A model generated the notes under the pieces. That model made no database searches and was not told where the DNA came from. It worked only from the letters and a program-made list of their open reading frames with translations. A stretch of 7,690 nt of DNA from Bacteroidetes bacterium UBA2234 (GTDB taxonomy: Bacteria > Bacteroidota > Bacteroidia > NS11-12g > UBA955). This document shows, one piece after another, positions 1 through 5,767 of the stretch. The DNA lies in assembly GCA_002347985.1 (NCBI GenBank), contig DDYM01000014.1, positions 12,415-20,104 of the forward strand, read 5' to 3'. The position numbers and the translations under genes are program-made. Within the stretch, counting starts at the first letter, position 1; every line of letters begins with the position of its first letter.

Positions 1-95
1 CCGGACATCATGGCTACCAGCGGACCACACATGCCAATGCAATGCAACGACCCTGCAAAGCCCAATAAAATGCCTGAGATGAAAGTGAGACCCAT
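1..95 (-). CDS. TauE/SafE-family membrane protein, N-terminal fragment
   Basis: This is the 5' end of a gene cut by the left edge; 31 codons are visible. The peptide starts MGLTFISGILLGFAGS and continues into an LHCIGMCGPL motif, with His18, Cys19 and Cys23. That HCxGMCG signature at the end of a first hydrophobic helix is typical of the TauE/SafE (UreH-like, DsbD-related) polytopic inner-membrane proteins. In Bacteroidota such a gene commonly follows ccoGH. The ATG lies 2 bases after the fixH stop, so it is almost certainly cotranscribed. An AAGTAGG stretch just upstream could be a weak ribosome-binding site. From its position I infer a role in copper or redox handling during oxidase maturation; 'sulfite exporter' is only a family label. 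The family call is firm, the function is not. Confidence 0.8.
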   Translation of the reverse strand, partial: MGLTFISGILLGFAGSLHCIGMCGPLVAMMS

Positions 96-97
96 AC

Positions 98-562
98 CTA
101 CTTTTTAAAAGGCAATGTTGCCGAATATATTTCTCCTCCTTTGGTCCAGTGAATCTTAAATAAGTAATTGTTTGATTTCAATTTGGATAGATCCACCTCC
201 CACCCGCCTTTGGTTGTTTTGGGTAGCGAAATCATGCAATCTCCATTTTTATTCGATGGGCAGTACGCAAGCAGGTCGCCCGCGATTTCCGCCCCTTTGG
301 CACCTGGGATTTCTAGGTTACATCCGCCGGGAGTGATGGCCATTACGGGCAAACAATTCCCATTGGCAACGCGCTGTTTTGCATTGATTTCATCCTGAAA
401 TAGCAATTCTTGCTGGTAGTAGTTTTCGGTAACTAGGTCGATTTTCTGGTTCTTACTCATAAAAACCATCGTGAGCATTCCAACCACAAAAACCACATAG
501 ACCAAAGCGATGCCCACGCCCCAATTCCAACGAAACCCTATTTTTGATTTTTGATTTTCCAT
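98..562 (-). CDS. ccoH: FixH/CcoH cbb3 oxidase assembly protein
   Basis: This 154-residue membrane-anchored protein fits the FixH family. It has a short cytoplasmic N-terminus with a WNWG motif (12-15), one transmembrane helix (about 15-36), then the family's NYYQQEL segment (47-53) and a periplasmic domain rich in beta-strand-like sequence. FixH/CcoH proteins are needed for stable assembly of cbb3 oxidase and have been linked to the CcoI copper pump and to the oxidase itself. The gene starts 7 bases after the ccoG stop and ends 2 bases before the TauE/SafE gene, so translation is probably coupled. No clear Shine-Dalgarno sequence precedes the ATG, as is usual in Bacteroidota. The oddity is four cysteines in the periplasmic part (C70, C81, C101, C109), which could pair as two disulfides or bind metal. 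Confidence 0.9.
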   Translation of the reverse strand: MENQKSKIGFRWNWGVGIALVYVVFVVGMLTMVFMSKNQKIDLVTENYYQQELLFQDEINAKQRVANGNCLPVMAITPGGCNLEIPGAKGAEIAGDLLAYCPSNKNGDCMISLPKTTKGGWEVDLSKLKSNNYLFKIHWTKGGEIYSATLPFKK

Positions 563-569
563 TTGATAG

Positions 570-1973
570 TTATTTTTTAGATAATGGTGCCAAAAAGGCG
601 GTTTTTTCGGATTGAATTAATTTATCGCCATCGTAAAGTGCCACCGTAATTTTTTGCTGTCGCTTCTCGATTTCATTGCTTTTCATGACGATGTAACCTG
701 TAAGCCTCACCATGGCTTCTTTGGGCAGTTGAATGGCTGTATCGCCGCCAATCCACTCCACTCTAGCATTTGCATTGTTTACCCTAACGTTTAAATGAGA
801 GTAATCGTAATGACTTTTATTCAGGAACATGAAATTATACAAATTGGTCACTTCCCCATTGTCTCTTTCTTGATACAATAGCCCAGACACTTTCCTCACT
901 TCCATATCCACTGCACTTCGGGTGAATAGGATCGACAGCCAACCAACGAGTAAGAGCACCAAAACAGCGATATAGGCTTTCAATCGGGGAGTTACAATAA
1001 AAGGCTTTGCATCGGCAATATTAGACTCCGACGCATATCGTATCAAACCGAGTGGCTTGCCGGTTTTTTCCATCATGAAATCACAAGCATCGATACAGGC
1101 CGTACAATTGGTACAATCCAGTTGTGTCCCATTTCTTATGTCGATGCCGGTTGGACAAACATGAACACACAAATTGCAATCCACACAATCCCCACCCTTC
1201 CGCGTAGCACCCTTATGCAGCTTTTCTCTGGGCTCCCCGCGAACATAATCGTAGGCAACCACTACGGAATGTCGATCCAACAAAACGCCTTGCAAACGAC
1301 CATAAGGACAAACAACAGTGCACACTTGCTCTCGAAATCTCAGGTAAACCAAAAAGAAAACGAAGGAAAACAGCAGCATCGCGGCCAAACCTTTGAGATG
1401 AGTTCCCACGGGATCTGTGATAAATTGCAGTACCCGATCGATGCCAAGGATATAGGCCAAAAATGTATTTCCGATTAAAAAGGAAACAGCATAAAACACA
1501 ACCCATTTGCTGATGCGTTTTCGGATTTTTTCAGAATTCCAGGGTTTGCGCTTTAAGGCCTGTTGAGCGGGGGCATCGCCATCAATCCAATACTCGATTT
1601 TGCGAAAAACCATCTCCATAAAAATGGTCTGTGGGCAGGCCCAGCCGCAGAACAATCGTCCAAAAGCCACAGTAAAGACGATGATAAACACCACAAAAAG
1701 AATCATGGTGATGCCAAAGAGATAGAAATCCTGACTCCAAAAAACGAAACCAAACACCACAAACTTGCGTTCAATTACATTCAACAGAAGCCAAGGCTCA
1801 CCATGCACTTTCACAAAAGGAAGTCCAAAGAAAAGTAGCAAATAAACCCAGCTCAAGTAGGTCCTTGCCGAATAAAACCGACCTCTCGGCTTGTAAGCAA
1901 AAACCCACTTGCGCTTTCCGTTGCTGTCAATCGTTGCCGAGTGATCCCTGAACGATTCGCTTTGATTGTCCAT
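570..1973 (-). CDS. ccoG: CcoG/FixG, polyferredoxin-like cbb3 oxidase assembly protein
   Basis: The protein has 467 residues, the usual CcoG length. Transmembrane helices lie at about 40-57, 83-105, 157-177, 194-212 and 330-350. Conserved cysteine pairs occur in CGWACPQT (C109, C113) and CTVVCPYGRLQ (C218, C222). Two 4Fe-4S ferredoxin motifs follow: C263-x2-C266-x2-C269-x3-C273-P and C287-x2-C290-x2-C293-x3-C297. After the last helix comes a periplasmic Ig-like FixG C-terminal domain (about 355-467). CcoG proteins have been shown to act as cupric reductases, supplying Cu(I) for oxidase maturation, and the intact cysteines fit that role. The gene starts 1 base after the ccoP stop, so it belongs to the same transcript as the structural subunits. 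All family landmarks are present and there is no sign of a frameshift. Confidence 0.96.
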   Translation of the reverse strand: MDNQSESFRDHSATIDSNGKRKWVFAYKPRGRFYSARTYLSWVYLLLFFGLPFVKVHGEPWLLLNVIERKFVVFGFVFWSQDFYLFGITMILFVVFIIVFTVAFGRLFCGWACPQTIFMEMVFRKIEYWIDGDAPAQQALKRKPWNSEKIRKRISKWVVFYAVSFLIGNTFLAYILGIDRVLQFITDPVGTHLKGLAAMLLFSFVFFLVYLRFREQVCTVVCPYGRLQGVLLDRHSVVVAYDYVRGEPREKLHKGATRKGGDCVDCNLCVHVCPTGIDIRNGTQLDCTNCTACIDACDFMMEKTGKPLGLIRYASESNIADAKPFIVTPRLKAYIAVLVLLLVGWLSILFTRSAVDMEVRKVSGLLYQERDNGEVTNLYNFMFLNKSHYDYSHLNVRVNNANARVEWIGGDTAIQLPKEAMVRLTGYIVMKSNEIEKRQQKITVALYDGDKLIQSEKTAFLAPLSKK

Positions 1974-1974
1974 A

Positions 1975-3159
1975 TTACTTGATCACCGCAGGCTCCAATT
2001 TTGTTGAATCGCTGCTGTTAGTAACAGAAGCTTCCTCCTCGTATTTTTCACCTTGTGGCGCTTTGGGATTGGCGGGATGACTGTCTTTCAGTGATTTAAT
2101 AAAGGTGGCTGCCGCCGCAATTTGGGCATTGGAAAGTTGCTGACCCCAGGGAATCATTCCTTTTTCTTGCACACCATCTTTGATGGTTTTAAAAATGTCC
2201 TTAATGCCTCCTTTGTGCAGCCAATATTCATCGGTTAGATTGGGTCCGATAGATGCTCCTTGAGCCTCTGGACCATGACAGCTTACACAGTTTTTGGTAA
2301 ATATCGCTTTGCCTTCGGACAGCAGTTCTGGCGTTGGATTGTAAACAATTGTACTCTCGTCTACATTGTTGGCTTGGGTTGACATATAGGCCGCTTTTGC
2401 TCTTTCGGCTTCTACTTTTTCAACGGCCAACTCTTCCACTTGCAAAGGCGCTGATTTTGAGATGTGGTAGCGATACAAATAGACACCGGCGAACAAAATG
2501 GTGCAGTAAAATCCGTAGATCCACCATGGCGGAAGGGAGTTGTCCAATTCTTTAATTCCGTCGTAATCGTGATCAAGTTGAACGTCTTCTTCTTTTTCGA
2601 TGGACACCGACTTATTGACGCGATCCCACCAGCGATTTGTTTTAGAAACGGATTGAACGGTTTTTTTCTTTTCGAGTACGGGAAGGACCAAAACCCTTAA
2701 CCAGCGAAGGAAGTAGAACATCACCAGCACTTCGATACCAATCACCGCCAGCAGTAGAAAATTCAACCGATCTCCGGAAATCGTCCAATCCACTGGCACA
2801 TGTACAGCTTCCGTTGCCGCCTCTTGGGCAGAGACTTTTAGAGCCGTAAAAAATCCCAAAACCAGAATCAGTGCTTTTTTCGCAATAGGGATCACATAGT
2901 TCGGGATGTCATCATCCGCGGTGGCCTTCTTGTCTCCGCAGCCGCAATTGTCTGAATCACATTGTTTTGAAGAAACAAGCTTTTCCAAGTTTACATTGGC
3001 TTTTTGGATCGCAACGCGAAGAACCAGCATCGCCAACACCAAAATCACCAAAGCCAAGGAGATCGCGGTGAAAGTAAGTACCCAAGGAACCAATTTTTCC
3101 GAGAATGGGGCCGCATCGCTTACAGCCATATTTGTCAATAATAACATGCTATTTTTCAT
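1975..3159 (-). CDS. ccoP: CcoP, cbb3 oxidase c-type cytochrome subunit (one haem)
   Basis: The 394-residue subunit delivers electrons to CcoNO. A FixP_N-type segment with LDNSLPPWWIYGF (about 205-217) leads into the helix at 212-230. A periplasmic cytochrome c domain (about 275-360) carries CVSCH (C291, C294, H295) and the likely axial Met335 in GMIPWGQQLS. Only one CxxCH is present, whereas proteobacterial CcoP has two. The N-terminus is long: a helix at 24-48, a cytoplasmic stretch with C67, C72 and C74, a signal-peptide-like helix at 94-111 ending in SAQEA, and another helix at 131-153. That gives four helices with haem and N-terminus both outside. The chosen ATG overlaps ccoQ by 11 bases; Met5 (at 3147, just past the ccoQ stop) or Met11 could also be the start. 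The C-terminal tail (360-394) is hydrophilic and looks disordered. Confidence 0.93.
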   Translation of the reverse strand: MKNSMLLLTNMAVSDAAPFSEKLVPWVLTFTAISLALVILVLAMLVLRVAIQKANVNLEKLVSSKQCDSDNCGCGDKKATADDDIPNYVIPIAKKALILVLGFFTALKVSAQEAATEAVHVPVDWTISGDRLNFLLLAVIGIEVLVMFYFLRWLRVLVLPVLEKKKTVQSVSKTNRWWDRVNKSVSIEKEEDVQLDHDYDGIKELDNSLPPWWIYGFYCTILFAGVYLYRYHISKSAPLQVEELAVEKVEAERAKAAYMSTQANNVDESTIVYNPTPELLSEGKAIFTKNCVSCHGPEAQGASIGPNLTDEYWLHKGGIKDIFKTIKDGVQEKGMIPWGQQLSNAQIAAAATFIKSLKDSHPANPKAPQGEKYEEEASVTNSSDSTKLEPAVIK

Positions 3160-3316
3160 CGTTTAAGGGAATTTGTTTTGCTTGATCGATATATTGATTG
3201 CTTGCTTTCCAGATATATATGAGAACGAAAATGAAGACGCCACCAAAAAGGGCAAACGAAATCATCGGGTAGATGCTCACATTGTCGATGGATTTTAAAT
3301 AATTAATGAATTTCAT
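3149..3316 (-). CDS. ccoQ: CcoQ, small cbb3 oxidase subunit
   Basis: This 55-residue protein starts MKFINYLKSI, has a single transmembrane helix (about 17-37) and ends in a short polar tail with IPLNDE, the usual CcoQ/FixQ architecture. CcoQ is a non-catalytic subunit that helps stabilise the complex and the association of CcoP with it. The start at 3316 was chosen because it lies 7 bases after the ccoNO stop and gives a normal CcoQ length. The same frame opens as far back as an ATG at 3400, but that would add 28 residues read from inside ccoNO with no CcoQ character. The gene's end overlaps the predicted ccoP start. The call rests on size, topology and its place between ccoN/O and ccoP, because the family is poorly conserved in sequence. 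Confidence 0.85.
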   Translation of the reverse strand: MKFINYLKSIDNVSIYPMISFALFGGVFIFVLIYIWKASNQYIDQAKQIPLNDEK

Positions 3317-3323
3317 AACCAAA

Positions 3324-5483
3324 TCAATGAACGGGTTTGGCAGAGGCGGGTACCGTTTTAATGTCCGTACCGATGCGTTGTAAATAGGCGATAATTGCAA
3401 CCATTTTGGTGTAGGTGAGGTCTTTTACACCTTCAAACTCCATGATTTGTTTGATTTCCTTCTCCTTTACCAAATCTGCAGAAATCGCAAGTGCCTGTTT
3501 TTCAAGATCCGCATTTGCTTGATTGTGATAGCCTGCCGGATAAGGCACACCCATGGTTTGCATTGCCTTGATCATTTTGGGGGTTCTCATGATATCAATT
3601 CCACTGGTCAACAGCCATGAATACCTCGGCATGATACTATTAAAACTGGTACTACTTGGTTGATACATGTGATTGAAATGCCATGAGTTGGGGTACTTAC
3701 CGCCTACCCTCGCCAAATCAGGACCTGTCCGCTTACTACCCCATTGAAATGGGTGATCATAGACAAATTCACCCGCTTTGGAATATTCCCCGTATCTGGC
3801 TTCTTCGTCTCTAAATGGCCTAACCATTTGGGAGTGACAGGTATAGCAACCTTCGGAAATGTAGATATCTCTGCCGTGCAATTCCAGGGGCGTATAAGGC
3901 TTTACCGCACTAATTGTAGGGATATTCTCTTTTACCAAAAAAGTAGGTATCAATTCGATGGCACCGCCTACGCCAACCAAAATCAAACTAAACAACAGCA
4001 TTTGCAAGGGCCGTCTTTCGATGAAACGATGCCAATGCTCTCCTTTGTGTGCCACCGCTTTCACCAAAGCCGGAGCTTCCGCCATTTCATTGGCCTCAAA
4101 TGATCCGCGAGCCATGGTTTTCCATAGATTCACTACCATCACAATGGCACCAGACAAATAAAGCAAACCACCTAAGCTTCGCAGCATATACATCGGTGCA
4201 ATCATTTTCACTGTATCCAAAAATTGATACTGCAACACACCATCGGGAGTAAACGCTTTCCAATTCAACGCTTGGGTGAATCCTGCCCAATACATAGGTA
4301 CTGCATAGAACACGATTCCCAGTGTGCCCAACCAGAAGTGGGTATTGGCCATCGACTTACTGTACAACTCCGTACGCCACATGCGGGGTATCAACCAATA
4401 CAATACCGCAAAAGTGAGAAATCCGTTCCAGCCCAAAGCGCCTACGTGAACGTGGGCTATGGTCCAATCTGTAAAATGCGAAATCGCGTTTACATTTTTC
4501 AAACTCAACATCGGACCTTCAAAAGTTGCCATTCCGTAAGCCGTAATTGCAACCACCATAAATTTCAACACAGCATCCTCTCTCACTTTGTCCCAAGCCC
4601 CACGCAATGTGAGCAGGCCATTGATCATACCACCCCAACTCGGTGCGATCAACATAATCGAGAAAACCACACCCAAACTTTGCGCCCAATCAGGCAATGC
4701 TGTATACAACAAGTGGTGAGGACCCGCCCAGATATAAATAAAAATCAGGGCCCAAAAGTGGATAATCGAAAGTCGATAAGAATACACAGGTCGATTCGCC
4801 GCCTTAGGCAAGAAATAATACATCAAACCCAAATAAGGGGTCGTTAAAAAGAATGCCACCGCATTGTGACCATACCACCACTGCACCAGGGCATCTTGCA
4901 CACCCGCATACCAACTGTAACTCTTCATGAATTCAATGGGCAATTCGATGCTATTTACGATGTGAAGCATCGCCACAGTCACCCAAGTTGCGATATAAAA
5001 CCATATGGCCACATATAAATGTCCTTCACGACGTTTTAAAATCGTTCCAAACATGTTGATGCCAAACACAACCCAAATCAAAGTAATGGCAATGTCCAAA
5101 GGCCATTCCAACTCAGCGTATTCTTTGCCCGTTGTATAACCCATCCACAAAGACAATGCACCAAATACAATGATCAACTGCCATCCCCAAAAATGGATTT
5201 TACTCAGCAAATCGCTGTACAATCGGGCCTTACACAATCGCTGAAGCGAATAGTACACACCCATAAAAATTCCATTTCCAACAAAGGCAAAAATCACCGC
5301 ATTGGTATGCACAGGGCGCATCCGGCCAAAGGTGGTAGGTGCCCAATCGAAATTCAAAACCGGAAATGCCAACTGCAACGCAATCAGCAAACCCGCCAAG
5401 AATCCAACGATGCCCCAAACGATGGTTGCCGTGGCAAACCATTTTACAATTTTGTTGTCGTACGAAAAACGTTCTAGTTGCAT
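3324..5483 (-). CDS. ccoNO: CcoNO fusion: cbb3 catalytic subunit I plus mono-haem subunit II
   Basis: One 719-residue polypeptide joins two subunits that are separate in Proteobacteria. The CcoN part (about 1-460) is polytopic and carries the haem b ligand H59 (RPVHTNA), CuB ligands H206 (WWYGHNAVAFF) and H256/H257 (GPHHLLYTALPDWAQ), the family's catalytic tyrosine region (Y316 in AYGMATFEGPM) and the haem ligands H344 and H346 (IAHVHVGALGWNG). After a linker rich in Ala, Glu and His (about 457-490), the CcoO part has one helix (about 493-515) and a periplasmic cytochrome c domain with CYTCH (C546, C549, H550) and axial M618 in IMPRYSWL. Topology fits, since both joined ends are cytoplasmic. 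The protein reduces O2 to water and pumps protons at low oxygen. All redox ligands are intact. It starts 4 bases after the ccoS stop. Such fusions are known in Bacteroidota. Confidence 0.97.
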   Translation of the reverse strand: MQLERFSYDNKIVKWFATATIVWGIVGFLAGLLIALQLAFPVLNFDWAPTTFGRMRPVHTNAVIFAFVGNGIFMGVYYSLQRLCKARLYSDLLSKIHFWGWQLIIVFGALSLWMGYTTGKEYAELEWPLDIAITLIWVVFGINMFGTILKRREGHLYVAIWFYIATWVTVAMLHIVNSIELPIEFMKSYSWYAGVQDALVQWWYGHNAVAFFLTTPYLGLMYYFLPKAANRPVYSYRLSIIHFWALIFIYIWAGPHHLLYTALPDWAQSLGVVFSIMLIAPSWGGMINGLLTLRGAWDKVREDAVLKFMVVAITAYGMATFEGPMLSLKNVNAISHFTDWTIAHVHVGALGWNGFLTFAVLYWLIPRMWRTELYSKSMANTHFWLGTLGIVFYAVPMYWAGFTQALNWKAFTPDGVLQYQFLDTVKMIAPMYMLRSLGGLLYLSGAIVMVVNLWKTMARGSFEANEMAEAPALVKAVAHKGEHWHRFIERRPLQMLLFSLILVGVGGAIELIPTFLVKENIPTISAVKPYTPLELHGRDIYISEGCYTCHSQMVRPFRDEEARYGEYSKAGEFVYDHPFQWGSKRTGPDLARVGGKYPNSWHFNHMYQPSSTSFNSIMPRYSWLLTSGIDIMRTPKMIKAMQTMGVPYPAGYHNQANADLEKQALAISADLVKEKEIKQIMEFEGVKDLTYTKMVAIIAYLQRIGTDIKTVPASAKPVH

Positions 5484-5487
5484 AGGG

Positions 5488-5676
5488 TTATTTATTTTTT
5501 AATAAGTTAATGTTTGATTTTTCCTGGTTCGATGCGGGCTTGTGCTCCATCAAGATGCGAAATCCATCGGCCTCCAAATCATCGAACTGACCTTTTTTCA
5601 CACTCCACAGATACGCCAACAAAAAGCCCCCCGCGATACAAATGCTACAAATCATGAGGATAATTACGACCGACAT
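5488..5676 (-). CDS. ccoS: CcoS/FixS, cbb3 oxidase maturation protein
   Basis: This 62-residue protein has one N-terminal helix (about 3-24) followed by the CcoS signature LWSVKKGQFDDLEADGFRIL (23-42), in which the GQFDDLE core is highly diagnostic. CcoS is required for inserting haem b and copper into CcoN. The start follows a 91-base gap and is the first gene after the putative regulatory region, so it probably leads the structural-gene transcript. The ATG at 5676 gives the normal N-terminus for the family. A leader rich in A and T precedes it without an obvious Shine-Dalgarno sequence. Two cysteines three residues apart (C10, C13) sit in the membrane helix. The C-terminal 15 or so residues are polar and variable. 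The stop is 4 bases from the ccoNO start, implying coupled translation. Confidence 0.93.
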   Translation of the reverse strand: MSVVIILMICSICIAGGFLLAYLWSVKKGQFDDLEADGFRILMEHKPASNQEKSNINLLKNK

Positions 5677-5698
5677 CGAATGATTAATTTTCTTAATT

Positions 5699-5730
5699 CA
5701 AATTGACGGATTCCGCGTTGGTCGGACAAT
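5699..5730 (-). promoter_or_regulatory. Candidate Bacteroidota-type promoter for ccoS-ccoNOQP
   Basis: On the minus strand, TCAATTTG (5706-5699) resembles the Bacteroidota -7 element TAnnTTTG with one mismatch, and ATTG (5730-5727) lies 20 bases upstream in the place of the -33 TTTG/TTG element. If correct, transcription would start near 5695, giving a short A/T-rich leader of about 20 bases before ccoS. The FNR-like site would then be centred roughly 60 bases upstream, a usual class I activator position. The elements are short and degenerate, so this is only a suggestion. Confidence 0.3.
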
Positions 5731-5750
5731 GACAACCCTCAAGTGAAACT

Positions 5751-5764
5751 GTGATATTTATCAT
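5751..5764. promoter_or_regulatory. FNR/CRP-family-like palindromic operator
   Basis: The sequence GTGATATTTATCAT matches the FNR consensus TTGAT-N4-ATCAA at 8 of 10 defined positions. Its core TGATA-TT-TATCA is a perfect 5-2-5 inverted repeat. It begins 4 bases after the ccoI stop codon, in the only real gap of the cluster, and its centre is about 81 bases upstream of the ccoS ATG. cbb3 operons are commonly switched on at low oxygen by FNR/FixK-type regulators, so the location is what one would expect. The left half, TGTGA, also fits the CRP half-site, so the precise regulator cannot be told from sequence. Confidence 0.5.
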
Positions 5765-5767
5765 GTT

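Larger units (their letters stand above)
5693..5764 (-). other. Possible 23-codon micro-ORF behind ccoI
   Basis: Two codons after the ccoI TAA and in the same frame, an ATG opens a 23-codon reading frame with a TAA stop. It contains EGCHCPTNAE (residues 9-18), a Cys-His-Cys pattern that could bind metal. I recognise no family. Its first half overlaps the FNR-like palindrome and its 3' end overlaps the candidate promoter, so it could equally be chance, or a decayed C-terminal extension of CcoI. It is listed only because it occupies the otherwise non-coding gap. Confidence 0.15.

Noticed and set aside
3317..3400. A longer ccoQ beginning at the ATG at 3400
   Set aside because: The extra 28 residues would be read out of frame from the end of ccoNO and lack CcoQ character; the ATG at 3316 gives the normal length and spacing.
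4224..4847. A 207-codon open frame on the plus strand opposite ccoNO
   Set aside because: It is antisense to the well-supported catalytic subunit, has low-complexity polar composition and no recognisable domain; it is a shadow of the ccoNO codon pattern.
5681..5700. Imperfect inverted repeat TGATTAA/TTAATTCA just before ccoS, considered as a terminator or second operator
   Set aside because: The arms are almost entirely A/T, need a bulged base to pair, and are not followed by a U-tract in the direction of transcription; it is better read as an A/T-rich leader.
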